Source: Azolla caroliniana | Lineage: Eukaryota; Polypodiophyta | Reading direction: 5' to 3' | DNA: 64,000 nucleotides | Assembly: GCA_043228905.1 (NCBI GenBank) | Contig: JBHGNT010000001.1 | Span: 20,460,001-20,524,000, forward strand | Part shown: positions 43,067-55,240 of the stretch, piece after piece | How positions within the stretch are numbered: the stretch's first letter is position 1 | Layout: each line of letters begins with the position of its first letter | Made by a program: the position numbers and the translations under genes | The notes under the pieces: generated by a model | What the model was told of the DNA's origin: nothing | The model's database searches: none | What the model saw: only the letters and a program-made list of their open reading frames with translations

Positions 43067-46007
43067 GCGTTACAAGAATGCCAAATAACGTTGTCGTTAG
43101 GCCGGCTATTGCAACTGGTACCATGCTTCACGGAAGGACTGAAGACAGGAATGACGACAGCTAACACACCACCAGCTCCAACATTCTTTTCAAATCCGGA
43201 GGAAGGACTGGTGGTAGTAGACACGAGCAGTCCGACAATCACAACCATCATGAAAGGAAAAGAGCTACCCGACACGATTATCGATGGAGGATCCGGCATT
43301 AATGTGATCAGACTCCGAACGTGTAACACTCTAGGAATCCATGACTGGGAACCATGCCCGTTTTGGCTTCGGATGGCGGACACAAGCTCAGTACGGCCGA
43401 CCGGATTAATACGTGATCGGGAAGTGACCATCGGGGGTCACACATTTCCAATTTCGGCAGTAGTTCTCCAACTACAGGCTCAAGGAGCTTACCCACTATT
43501 GTTGGGACGCCCTTGGTTAAAAACAACACACATCAAGCAAAACTGGAGGAAGAATATAATTACGTTCCGGCGTGGAAAAGCGAAAGTGCGAGTACCGACT
43601 CAACCACAGTCGGGTACCGGCAAGGAATTGATGCCGCTATATGCGGAATGTGTCAACATGCTGGAAGGATTGGCGGATGAAGAGGTCGATCAATACTTAT
43701 AGGAAAATCTGAAGATCGTAACTTTGTTCGAAATTGATGTAGTTGAAGCAGTATCACCGTACATACTGCAACCGGACGGGACCGACGAGGAACCGGATAA
43801 AGAAGCGATCCAGGAGTTACGGCAAGCACAAGAGGCACTGGAAAGAAAAATGGCAGTGTCGCAACACATAAAAGCATCCCAACTAGAAGAGGTAAACATA
43901 GGTACCACAGAGGATGCAAGACCGATTCACATCGCCAAGGAAATGACCCCGGAGAGCAAATGGCAATGATCACACTCCTAAAATAATTTCTCCATGTGTT
44001 CGCCTGGTCCTATGAGGACATGCGGGGACTCGATCCTCAGTTGTATCAACACCAGATACATCTGAGTAAAGACACCAAACCGGTAGCGCATCGGCATTAC
44101 CGGATGAACCCGAATTACGCAACAAAAGTCAAAGAAGAAATCGACAAGTTGCTAAGGGCTGGCTTCATCCGACCGGTAAAGAAAGCCACATGGCTCAGTC
44201 CGATAGTCGTAGTACTGAAAAAGAACGGTAAGATAAGAGTTTGCGTCGACTACCGGAAATTGAATGCGGCTACGGTAACAGACGCCTTCCCACTTCCATT
44301 CACGGATGGAGTCTTGGATGCGGTTGCCGATCATGAGGTGTACAGTTTTCTGGACGGTTTCAGCGGCTATAATCAGATCCGGATGCACCCCGACGACCAG
44401 GAGAAAACCGTTTTTGTCACCGAATGGGGAGTCTTTGTTGCCGTAGTTATGATGTTCGGACAGAAAACGGCACCGACAACCTTCCAGCGGATCATCATGG
44501 AGATTTTCGGAGAATTCATTCCAACATTCATGCAAGTGTTCCTGGATGACTTCGTTGTTTATAGCCGGGAAGGGGATCACCTTCAACACCTCCGACTATG
44601 TCTGGAGAAATGTAGGGTTTATCGGCTAAGCCTTAACCCAGCAAAATGCGTGTTCGGAGTGTCCAGCGGAGCGTTACTTGGCCACATCGTGAGCAAGGAC
44701 AATATTGCAGTGGATCCAGACAAGGTCAAAGCTATTTTGGAGGCACCGGCACCAACCACGACAAAGGCATTAAGCCGGTTCTTAGGACAAATTCGGTGGT
44801 ATAGCCGAATGCTCTAGTATCTGGTAGACCTGGCTACACCATTGCATGTCGCGGTACATCGGACACCGTTCCAATGGACGGACACAGAAGACAAGGCTTA
44901 CCAGGAACTAAAAGTACTATTGTCACAAGCGTTGGTGGTCCAACCTCTGGATTGGTCTAAAGAGTTCCATGTGTTCCTTGATGCGTCCGACATCGCAATC
45001 GGGAGCGCGCTTATGCAACTTACAAAACCGAAGTGGTACCGGCCAGTGTATTATGCCAACCGGAAGCTGTCCCAAGCGGAACGTAATTATTCCACAACGG
45101 AAACAGAGGTCTTGGGCATGTTCTATAGTGTCACCAAGTTTAGACACTATCTGTTGGGAAGGAAATTTTCCTTTCACGTAGATCATTTGACGCTCCTCTA
45201 TTTGGTGTCCAAAGCATCACTCACCGGTAAGTTGGCCCGGTGGACGTTACTATTACAAGAATTTGAGTTCGAGATATTACACCGACCCGGCATACAACAT
45301 GCGGTAGCAGACTATTTGAGCCGGTTATATTCTAGCGAAACCGGTGACGGCGTCCCATTAGAACAACAACGGATGCAGAGCTATTTAGAGTCACATTAGA
45401 ACAACAACGGATGGTACGGTCGCAGAGGAAGACAAGTGGCTCACCAACATGCACCAATTTCTGAGCACCGGCTTACCTTTGGAGGAGATGAACAGAGACG
45501 AGAGGAAATGCTTAGTGGTTCAAAGCCGGCGCTTCTGTCTATTACAGGACACACTGTACCACAAAGGCGGTGATTGCATATAGTGGCGTGCAGTGCGCAG
45601 CGATGAAAAGGACATAATATTAGGCGAAGCACACTGTGGCGTGGCTGGAGGACATTATGCCGGAGATGCTACGGCAAGGAAAATATGGTAGAGTGGACTA
45701 TGGTGGCCAACGACATTGAAGGATGAAGTCTAGTACGCTAAAGATTGCGACCTATGTCAGCGAATGGGCCAACCAACCGAACAAGCCAGGATGCCTCACC
45801 AGCCCGTGCTACCGTTAGAACCATTTCAGAAATGGGGTCTGGATTTTGTCGGTTCATTCAAACCACCAGCAATGAGAACCGGCAACCGGTACGTGATTGT
45901 CGCTACTGATTATTGCACAAAATGGGTGGAAGCCAAAGCACTACATGACAACAACGTGGCATCCACGGCAAAAATTTTATATGAATACATCTAGTGCCGG
46001 TAAAAGG
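43067..46007 (+). pseudogene. gypsy F pol: protease, RT, RNase H, partial integrase
   Basis: The protease motif IIDGGSGINVI is intact near 43280. A one-base frameshift near 43953 precedes RT. RT reads FAWSYEDMRGLDPQLYQHQI, RVCVDYRKLNAATV, FLDGFSGYNQIRMHPDDQ and VFLDDFVVYS near 44540; this is the best-preserved RT of the window. RNase H follows (FHVFLDASDIAIGSALMQLT, YSTTETEVLGMFYS). The integrase finger CGVAGGHYAG and CDLCQRMG, then ATDYCTKWVEA, end at 46007. TAG stops at 44816 and 45397 and further breaks in integrase disable it. Confidence 0.9.
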
Positions 46008-46501
46008 TGTTGTTTATTTTAGGGTTAGGGTTAGTGATAATTATGATAGCATGATTATAATGATGGGTGTGATGATGGAGATAAGCATTGTGGAATTGAT
46101 GATGAGAGGATGAGCATTGAGAAGCATTGTGAGGTGGGGGGTGGTGCCTAGAATGGTTCCACCCCCCTCCCAAGGGGGTTCAACGTTAAGGGGAGAGAGA
46201 GGAAGAGAGATGACAAAGAGAGAGAAAAAATGATTATTCATGTTTCATTCATTCCCCATAAAGGGTTAAATAGTACAAGAGGGGGTAGATACATAGGGGT
46301 GTAAGCCCCCTCGAGCATTCATACTGGACACTCACTCACACCTCCTCATATCCATCCACATGCACACACGTGTGCATGTGTTCACATACATATAGACTCA
46401 CAATTACATTTATGCCCCCTACACATACACAACAACATCATGATAACATTCGACCCTCGCTCAGCACACTTGACTCTCTGTACATCTCGTACGGCGTAAC
46501 A
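46008..46501 (+). repeat. left LTR of element G
   Basis: The LTR starts TGTTGTTTATTTTAGGG and ends GGCGTAACA. A telomere-like run TTTTAGGGTTAGGGTTAG lies at about 46017-46034. The inverted repeat CACATGCACA/TGTGCATGTG lies near 46357-46380. Confidence 0.85.
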
Positions 46502-48643
46502 CAATATGGCACACCCGTGGGAGAGTGCCTTGCACGTCGATCCCACATGCCTTGATGATGATATTTCTTCGACCAGGACTTCCATCGGTCCTTTCAACAA
46601 TCGACTCCCTCGATCAGGGTGCTTGACTCAAACATCTTTGTCAGTCAGCAAATCTTTCTGCGACACGAACATTCTCATTCTGTCGGCTTACGAACTTCAT
46701 CATGGGTCCAAAATCATGTCGTGAATATGTATGTTCTTCTTTTGTTTTGAGTGTGTGTGAGTAGTCTTGGGGATTTTCAAAATTTTGGTGGTGCCCTCTT
46801 GTTTTTAAAAATTTTGATATGTACCCTTATGTTAATGAAATTTTCTCATTACGTCCTCATAATTTTTAAACAAAAATTCTGTTCAATACCCCTACGTAAT
46901 TGAAATTCTCACATATGCCCTTATCATCTCTTTTCCCCCTCTTCTTCTTCTTTCTACATTTCTTCATTCCTTTTTTCTGTTTTACCTCTCCCGCTCTTTT
47001 CTTTGTCTGTCCATCTTTTTCCTGTCTTTCTCTTCTTTCTCTTCCTGTCTGTGTCAGTTTTTGCTTCTCTCTCTTTTGCATCCTTCACTTTCACGATCCC
47101 TTCTCCTTCTCCTTCTCCTTCTTGCTTTGTTCTAAGTTTTCTCTTCTCTCTTCTTCTTTGTCCTGCTTCGTTTGCTTCTGTTGCCGCCACTCCTTCCATT
47201 GTTTGGTGCCATTTTCTATCCATCTCTCCGTTCATCCATGCCTTGTCGTTGTTGGTCGTCATAGTCACTATCTTTGTTGGCCCTGTCTGGCCGATCTCTA
47301 GTCATCACTTATTCAGCCACTACTCCGGTTGTTGGTTGTCTGGCCGTCGCAGGTTCGGCCACTCTGATGACTGTTCGGCTATTCCGGCCGCCTCCATTCT
47401 GACCATCGTCACCTTTGTCCGGCGCTATCCGATGCTTGTTCATAGGTTGCCGTCTCTGTCTCCAGCACTTTCTGTTGTCTACATCTGGCTGTCTCTGACT
47501 ATTTTATCAACTACCCGTTGTTTGACCCATTTGGCCATCGGTTCCACTCGTTGTCATGTGTCTATTCGTCCCTTCACTTCAACGTCATCTCTGATCCGGC
47601 CGTCGATTGTTCAGCCGCCGCCATCGCACCGACTGGTATTCAACCATCCTTTTGCCTTTCCGGCCCTTCTGGTCGGTCCTTCGGTTGCTTCCGGCCATCT
47701 CCATAGGTGTCTCTCTCTTCATTTTCCCTTGTCCAACGGTCTCTTTTGAGTGTTCGACCCTCGGTTTGGCCGCCGCTTGCCGGCCCCCTCCGGCCTTTTC
47801 CGTCTATGCCTCGGCCGCTATCAAGCTACCACTCCACTGCGGACTCCATGACCGTCTCTGTTGGTTTCCATCCATTCGAGTCCGCTTCTGTGTCTCCGGC
47901 TCCCTTGTGGTTTTCCGGCTCCCGTCAGTGACTTTCTGCATCACGTTGTCTCGTCTAACTTCTCCGTTTCTGTCTACGTCGTGTCGGTGTCTTTGTCTCC
48001 GTCTAGGTTTGCCAGTCGCCTTTGTCATTGTTTGTCAACCGCCCATTTCGTCTGATCTGGTCCGGTCCTTCGTCTTTCTGGCTGTGTCTGTCTGGTTGGC
48101 CATGTCCTTCCGGTGTTGTTGGTTTCTCTGGTCGTCGATGTCTAGTTTGCGTTTGCATCTCTTCTATGTCTTCTATGGTCCTTCGGTGTTAACCAACTCT
48201 GGTTCTTGTTCCGATTCCGGTTCCGACTCTCTCCGCGTTGTTTCTTCTGGAACCATTGCCCGTGCATTCTCAGCACATCCTACCAGTCTCCGCTCCACAC
48301 ACTGTGACTTTCTCCGTAGTCCCCTGATGGGCTTCTCTTTCCGGTCGTGCTGGCATCGGTTCCCTCTACGTTGCTGTTTGTCCAGCCGTGCATCTTGCAC
48401 CACGCTTTTGAGAACACGCACATTGTCACTAACCGCTTTCGGAAACACGCACATGGACACTAATCGCAACCTCGCACAAACATTGTTGTCATTCATGCAT
48501 TCCTCCATAGACTTCCTCCAACATCTTCACCGTCATTTTCGTGTTTCGCCAATTCTTGCACTTAGTCGTTATGGCTTGCACATCCGCGTATCATTCTTTG
48601 ACTCCGTCTCCAAAGGGGGGTCGCCTTAGTGGTCGCCAAAAGG
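46502..48643. other. internal region of element G, no gene recognised
   Basis: About 2.1 kb that is strongly pyrimidine-rich on the plus strand (46930-48600). An open frame of 340 codons at 47607-48629 and another at 47003-47749 are rich in Ser, Phe, Leu, Arg and Cys, as expected from skewed composition. They show no domain. Minus-strand frames are low-complexity Lys/Glu/Arg. I see no zinc knuckle or protease signature. Confidence 0.6.
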
Positions 48644-49136
48644 TGTTGTACGTTTTAGGGTTAGGGTTAGTGATAATTAGGATAGCATGATTATAATGAT
48701 GGGTGTGATGATGGAGATAAGCATTGTGGAATTGATGATGACAGGATGAGCATTGAGAAGCATTGCGAGGTGGGGGGTGGTGCCTACAATGGTTCCACCC
48801 CCTCCCAAGGGGGTTCAACGTTAAGGGGAGAGAGAGGAAGAGAGAGGACAAAGAGAGAGAAAAAATGATTATTCATGTTTCATTCATTCCCCATAAGGGG
48901 TTAAATAGTACAAGAGGGGTTAGATACATAGGGGTGTAAGCCCCCTCGAGCATTCATACTGGACATTCACTCACACCTCCTTGTATCCATCCACATGCAC
49001 ACACGTGTGCATGTGTTCACATACATATAGACTCACAATTACATTTATGCCCCCTACACATACACAACAACATCATCATAACATTCGACCCTCGCTCATC
49101 ACACTTGAATCTCCATACATCTCGTATGGGGTAACA
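48644..49136 (+). repeat. right LTR of element G
   Basis: The LTR starts TGTTGTACGTTTTAGGG and ends ATGGGGTAACA. It is near identical to 46008-46501, including the telomere-like run. It is directly followed by copia B2 sequence (GATACTAGG). Confidence 0.85.
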
Positions 49137-49610
49137 GATACTAGGTTCTTAGTTATTGTCGAGACGTGCAACACATTCATAAGTTTCCCTTTCTGCCTGA
49201 CGTGGCTGAGAGGAACTTCTTTGACATGTTCGATGGTATGCTGAGTGTCGTCCTCCGTTTCGACCACTCCTTGCATTTCCCGTTTCTCCAAATACGAGAA
49301 CCATTCCTCATGAATCGTCATATGATTTAAGGCTCTAGAATCAACATACCACACCTCACTCGATTTTCAGGTGTTCATGGCCATCGAATTGGCCTTGTGC
49401 GTCATCACGATGGTTCGGTACCTTCGATGTAGTGCGATTTGTAACGCCTTCCTATGTCTCTTCCACTCGATCCGGCTTTGGCTGAATCAGCTCTCTTATT
49501 CTACCACTCGCTCTCCCTGTGGCCTTTCTTGCCATAGTACTAGCATTTTGTTGCAGCCTTCTCTTGCCGGCTTCCAATACCGTTGTGACTCCCCCTGCTT
49601 TCAGCATTTC
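49137..49610 (-). pseudogene. copia B2 pol piece: protease and gag C-terminus
   Basis: The minus strand reads a knuckle-like CYYGKKGHRES stretch near 49540, then VWYVDSRALNHMTIHEEWFS, where DSGA is DSRA, and SHVRQKGKLMNVLHVSTITK to the G border. Joined with 40528 it gives a continuous copia linker (NLVS then IGQIVDQG). It is cut at 49610 by the LTR of copia B3. Confidence 0.82.
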
Positions 49611-50010
49611 TGAAAAATTATGTGTGGAAGCAATAGAGAACTAAACACAGAAAATATGTAGGTTTAATGGAGAGCTTGAATATACACAGTACGCGGGAGA
49701 GAGACAGAGAGAGAGAACACACCGAACTCAACTCAAAAAATACTCACTCTCTACATACACCGTGCTCAGTGAGCAACCTTTTATACAAGCCTTGACAATA
49801 GGGCTGACACAAGTACTGACAGTACTTGACCCCTCATAAATGAGCCTACTACAGTAACTCCCAAAATTATTCGTTACGAAGAATATCATACTAACGGTCT
49901 TCCGGTTTACGCACTGATACGGCCATGTTATGCGTACCAATTTACGCAACCAGTCTACGCACTGGGTTATGCATCGTATTATGCATGAATGTTGAGCTTG
50001 TCTCTCAACA
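49611..50010 (-). repeat. 3' LTR of copia B3
   Basis: A 400-base LTR with the minus-strand start TGTTGAGAGACAAG at 50010. A polypurine tract (minus AGGGGGAG) lies at 50011-50018. The palindromes CAAGTACTGACAGTACTTG and TGTTGAG/CTCAACA are intact; others have decayed by single bases. Confidence 0.93.
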
Positions 50011-50088
50011 CTCCCCCTCAAGCTCACCTTGAGGTTCCACCTGCTCCGCCGGATCTACGCTCTGGTTCCTTCTGGCTTCACGCCTCAC

Positions 50089-53000
50089 TCACACTCCTTG
50101 ACCCGTTCGTTTCCGCGCACCTCGACCCTTCTGGTCGGCTTGTCTGCTTACACGACCCTTCTCAGCTTCCTTGTTGTTGCGGTGTTGGCGCCTCTTTTGC
50201 TGCCTTGTCTTCCACTTGGCCCTTGGTTGATTCAGCGTATCTGAATCAAACATCTGAACCGACTCGGCTTCCTCCGATTGGTTTTCACTCTCGTCCGAGT
50301 TGGCTGTCTCCAACTTGTCTTCGGTCTTCTCTCTCTTGATGGCTTCGTCTCCCCCACGCTTGGTTGGCTTCGGCTCTTTCTTTCGTCTACCCTCCTTATG
50401 TCCACTTTTGGACTCTTCCACGGATCCGCCCTCGGCTTCTTCAGCCAATCCGAAATCAAATTTTTCATCCGACTCGGCATCACAGTCTTTTCTGCTCCTT
50501 TCCTCCACCCTTCTATGGTCATCTTGGACATCTCTGCCCCTCAAGTTCGGCATGTCGAGGTGACACAACCCAAGTGCACCCGAGAATTGCCGCAACTTGT
50601 CCAGACCAAGATGCTTGGTGAAGATGTCGACGTTCTGCCGATCCATCAAAACACACTGAAGTTCGACTTCACCGGAGAGGACACGCCCACGGAGGAAATG
50701 GTAGTGCACCTCAATATTCTTAGTTTGGGCGTGGAAGACGGGGTTCTTAACTAGTTGTATGTTGTTGAGGTTGTCGCAGTAGATTATCGTTGGATCGGAT
50801 ACCTCCACCTGTAGATCCTTAAGTAACCGCTTCAACCATATGGCTTCGCATGTCGCGACAGCCGCTCCTCTATACTCGGCTTCGGTGCTTGACAGCGCAA
50901 CTGTCGACTGCTTCTTGCTACTCCACGCGATCGCGGCACTCCCGAGAGAGAACGCGAAACCGGACGTTGATTGGTGTAACCGACCAACTGTGCGGCAGTG
51001 TTGATCCAATATAGTAGCCCCTGGTCCATAGTGCCATTGATGTACCTGAGTACACGTTGTGCACACTAAAGGTGCTCCTCGGTCGGTCGCGCCATGAACT
51101 GACTGATCACCCCGACCGGGTAGCTGAGATTTGGTCCAGTGATGGTCAAGTATATAAGGCTTCCGACTATCTGTCGGAACTTCGTCGGGTTGCATACCTT
51201 TCTGGAACCGGGGCGAAGCTTAACAGTTCTATCCAGAGGAGTCAAGACGGACTTACAGTCGGCCATCCCGAATTTGAAGAGCATACTCAGCACGTCATGC
51301 CGTTGGCTGATCAGTATGCCTTCGGGGGTGCGGATCACTTCGATCCCGAGGAAGTAATGAAGGTCCCCCAGATCCATCATGTCGAATGAAGGTCAATCTC
51401 ACCTAGGTTGGCGCCGGTGATGACCAAGTCATCAACATAAAGTAAAATGCTAACCGGCTCGAGTCGACCTTTCCAGATGAACAATGAGGAGTCTGATTTT
51501 GACGTTGCAAAGCCCATCTGACGCAATCATTTCGTGATCTTCACGTTCCAGGCACGTCGGGCTTGCTTTAGTTCATAAAGGGACTTCTTGAATCAGCACA
51601 GCGCCGAAGTGTTCGTTCTAGAGTGAAATTTGGGGGATTGTACCATGTACACCTATTCTTGAAGCTCATATTGCAGGAACGCATTCCTTACATCCATCTG
51701 ATGTAAGTGCCACCCCTTTGCCGCAGCGACCGCGAGCAAAACACGGATGGTTGTCATCTTTGAGACCGGCACAAACGTCTCATTGTAGTCGATGCCGTGT
51801 TTCTACGCATAGCCTTTCGCTACTAACCGGGCCTTGTATCGGTTGACCGAGCCATCAGTGTTGTACTTGACCTTGTACACCCACCTACATCGATCGGCTT
51901 CAAACGTTTCGGTGCGTCAACCAGGTCCCAGGTTTCATTCTCCGCCAATGCGCGCATCTCTTCCTCCATTGCGGCATGCCAATTCGAGTCCTTCGCCGCT
52001 TCTACGTAGCTCTCCGGCTCACGCACTTCCGCTACAGGTGTCATGTACGCATAGTGATGCGCCATGTACTCGTTGTAACCGAACCGCTCAACAGGGTTCT
52101 TCTAGCGCGTTGATCGGCGTAATTGATCATTAGCCGAAGTTGAGGATTTCTTGGCCGACGTGGACTTCAGTCTCGAAGACCCGTCGTCACTTCCCTCAGA
52201 GTCGGACTCGCGTCGATCCGCCTCGTTCCTATCCGTGTTGTATTCCGAAACCTTCTTCTTCCCTTTTTCTTTGCGTGTAAGCCATCTCCTCGGTTTCCTG
52301 AGCGGGGAATGCACAGCCCAATCTCCAATACTCGTCGGCTCTTCAACAGACTGGTCGAACCGACTCAGTCGTCCATTCGGTCCGCTTAACCAAAACGAAG
52401 TCGGACTCTCTTTGCGGGTTCCGATTTCAAGCTCATCCGGAGGCATCTCGGCCTCGTTGACCTCATCGTCAGAACTCAGATTAGAGGTGAGGTCCAGAGT
52501 CGGAGGCAAGTACCAGGACGCGGACTCGTCAAACACAACGTCATGGCTCACGTGCGCTTGTTTGGTGCGAGGGTTATAACACTTATAACCCTTCTGCTCG
52601 TCTGGATAGGCGACCAAGATACACTTCTCAGCTTTTGCGTCCAACTTCCCCTATTTCTCCTTTGGCACATGCACATACGCAATGCTACTGAAAACTCTCA
52701 AGTGTCGTAGATTCGGCTTCCTTTCGAAATATTGCTCATGCGCCGACACTTTGTGTTCGATCCGATTTTGGATGTATACCGCGGTTCCTACCGCCTCGGC
52801 CCAATAGAACTTGGGCAAGCTCTTTTCCTCCAGCATTGCCCATGCTGCTTCCACAATTGACCGGTTCTTCCTCTCAGCCATGCCATTTTGCTCTGACGTG
52901 TATCTACAATTGAATTCGCGGTGAATTCCCATCTGTTGCAGACAGCCGTTGAATTGACCGGAAAAGTACTCTTTTCCACCATCCGACCGCAAGCACTTGA

Positions 53001-54772
53001 CCTTTCTTCCTGTTTCCCTTTTGACGAAACTCTTGAGGTCCCGGAAACAATCGAAGACTTCACTCTTCTTCTCAATGAGGTAGATCCACGTGTGCCGCGT
53101 ATAGTCGTCGATGAAGGAGACAAAATATCGACTCCCACCAAGACTAACGTTCTGTGCCGGCCCCCATACATCGGAATGTATCAAGTCGAGCTTGTTCCGG
53201 CTCCGGTTACACTCGTTAGGGAAAGGAAGTCGGTGTTGCTTCCCAAGTTGGCAGGCTTCACAAATTCGGGCCTTCCGGCCACTAAATTTGGGCAATCCGA
53301 ACACCAGCTGTTTTGATTGCAGGCCCTAAAGCCATTGATAGTTGTCGCGGCCTATCCGCTTGTGCCATAAGTCGATATCTGACTCGACTTTTTGTTCTTT
53401 CGCGAACATTGCAGTGCCACCGTCACTAGAGTCAAGGATAAACATCCTCTCATCTCTGCGCGCTTGCGCAATAACTCAGCCTTCTTCTTCGATGAAGCAC
53501 CCAAGATGCGTGAACCGGACTTGCATCCCCTGGTCGACGATCTGCCCGACCAACACCAGATTCTTCGTGATTGTGGGGACGTGTAACACGTTCATAAGTT
53601 TCCCTTTCTGCCCGACATGGCTTAGGGGAACCTCACCGACATTCGCGATCTGATGCGGTGTGTCGTCTCCGGTTGCGACTACTCCCGGTTGCATCAGTTT
53701 CTCAAGGTATGAGAACCACTCCTTGTGGTGTGTGGTTTGATGCCCCAGACTCGACGTACCACACCTCGTCCGATTTCAGGGTGGACATCTTCATCGAGTT
53801 CGCTTCGTGTCTCGTCACGAAGGCTGACCCTTTTCCGGCTTTTCCGGACCCTTCGGCATAGTGCGATCGCTGCCGATTTCCTTTGTCGGTCTGTCCGGAA
53901 CCTGATCCGGATCCAGTCCTCTCCAAATTGGCATGCTTCTTCCAGCACTCGCTCTCCTTGTCGCCTTTTGTGCCACAGTACCAGCATTCCGCGACAGCTT
54001 TCCCTTGCCGGTTCTCATCGCCTCGACTCCCCCTGTTTCCGAAGGGTCCGGGATTGCTGTCGGCATCACTTTGGTGCCTTCTTCCTTTATTCCGTCGGAC
54101 GCCTCCATTGCGCACCAACTCGCCTCGTTCGCCACGACCACGGGCCCCTTCTCCCTCCGTGTACAAAATCTTGTTGTCGGCATGCGTGCTTGTCGACGCA
54201 CCCGTGTGGTTCTCCTCTATAAGGAGCATCGACTATAAGTCGAAAAACGATGGCGTATTCTCCCGTGTACACACAGCAGTTCGGAATGCTCCGAACTTCG
54301 ACACCAATCCCTCGAGATAGATCTGCACCATTTCGCCTTCCTCGACGTTCACATCGATGGGGACTAAGGAGTCACATATATCTTTGATCTTCAAGGTGTA
54401 ATCAGCCACCGACAAATCGCGTTGTCGTAGGTTGCTCAGGTCCTATCAAAGTTGAAGCTTTCTGGTTGTAGTGCTTGTGGTGAAAATCTTCTTCGGATTT
54501 CCCCAATCATCTTTCGGGGTTTTTGCATCCCGAATGTAGCTTAGTAGCTATTCTCCCACACAAGACGCGAAGCAGTACAGTACTCTGCTCGCCGATTGTT
54601 CCCACGTCAGGAAATCTCTGTGTGTCGATTCGGGTGCTGTGTCATTTGCTCCGTCGACATAGCTCCAGTAACTGTGCCTGAGCAGGTGCTGGTGCATCTT
54701 GTAGGACCAAGACGCATAGTTGTTTTTGTCGAGCTTCTCGGTAGGAAGCGAGCTAGCCATGCCTCTATCCAT
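50089..54772 (-). pseudogene. copia B3 gag-pol with C-terminal charged tail
   Basis: The start at 54772 gives MASSLPTEKLDKNNYASWSY after MDRG. Gag follows, then a zinc knuckle CWYCGTKGDKESEC with His changed to Asp (near 53960), a protease YVESGASNH with Asp changed to Glu (near 53750), and integrase with HSDVWGP, RSDGGKEY and NGMAERKNRS. RT includes LLYVDDLVI near 51430. RNase H has STVALSSTEAEYRGAAVATC. RNase H and a tail of about 150 charged residues (LRGRDVQDDHRR onward, to 50089) share one open frame of 368 codons. Stops and shifts elsewhere make the whole non-functional. Confidence 0.92.
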
Positions 54773-54856
54773 TTTGTTTTTCCTGCTCTTCTTGGTTAGT
54801 TTTCTTTTCAAGCTATGTCGGCTGCAGAGGTTCTCAACCCTCGCGCTCTGATACCA

Positions 54857-55240
54857 TGCAAAAGATTATGTGAAAAAGCAATAGAGAACTGAACACGGAA
54901 AATACGCTGGTTCAATGGAGAGCTTGAATATACACAGTACGCGAGAACACACAGAAACTCAATTCAAAAAATACTCACTCTCTACATACACCGTGCTCAA
55001 TGAGCACCTTTTATACAAGCCCTGACAATAAGGCTGACACAAGTACTGACAATACTTGAGCACTCATAAATGAGCCTACTACACTAACTACCAAAATTAT
55101 TCCGTACGAGGAATATCATACCAACGGCCTTCCGGTTTACACACCGATATGGCCATGTTATACGTACCGATTTATGCACCCAGTCTACGCACTAGGTTAC
55201 GCATCGTATTACGCACGAATGTTGAGCTTGTCTCTCAACA
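54857..55240 (-). repeat. 5' LTR of copia B3
   Basis: A 384-base LTR, with primer site (minus TGGTATCAGAGC) at 54845-54856 adjacent. It lacks about 16 bases of the GA microsatellite present in the 3' LTR. The TATA box is near 55011. Confidence 0.92.

Larger units (their letters stand above)
40529..46007 (+). mobile_element. Ty3/gypsy element F, 3' truncated
   Basis: This element is related to E. A 5' LTR (about 40530-40973) is followed by a primer site starting TGGCGACCATG at 40979, gag, protease, RT, RNase H and part of integrase. It stops at about 46007 in the integrase core, where the LTR of element G begins. The left border splits copia B2 next to GATA(T). No 3' LTR of F was seen here. 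Confidence 0.88.
46008..49136 (+). mobile_element. LTR element G without recognisable genes
   Basis: Two LTRs of 494 and 493 bases (46008-46501 and 48644-49136) enclose 2.1 kb. A possible primer site TGGCACACCCGTGG starts at 46507. A purine run (CCAAAGGGGGG, then CCAAAAGG) precedes the right LTR, supporting plus orientation. No gag or pol motif was found, so this resembles a large non-autonomous derivative. The flanks differ: gypsy F integrase on the left, copia B2 protease on the right. Confidence 0.75.
49611..55240 (-). mobile_element. Ty1/copia family B, near full-length copy B3
   Basis: A 5,630-base minus-strand element with LTRs at 49611-50010 and 54857-55240, flanked by the exact duplication ATTTC (49606-49610 and 55241-55245). 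Both flanks are copia B2 gag, so B3 is nested in B2. All pol domains are present in order, with several stops and frameshifts. Confidence 0.95.

Noticed and set aside
47607-48629. 340-codon open frame, the longest in element G
   Set aside because: The plus strand here is strongly pyrimidine-rich, which suppresses stops. The translation is Ser/Phe/Leu/Arg/Cys-rich with no domain, and an overlapping frame is equally open. I treat it as a composition effect.
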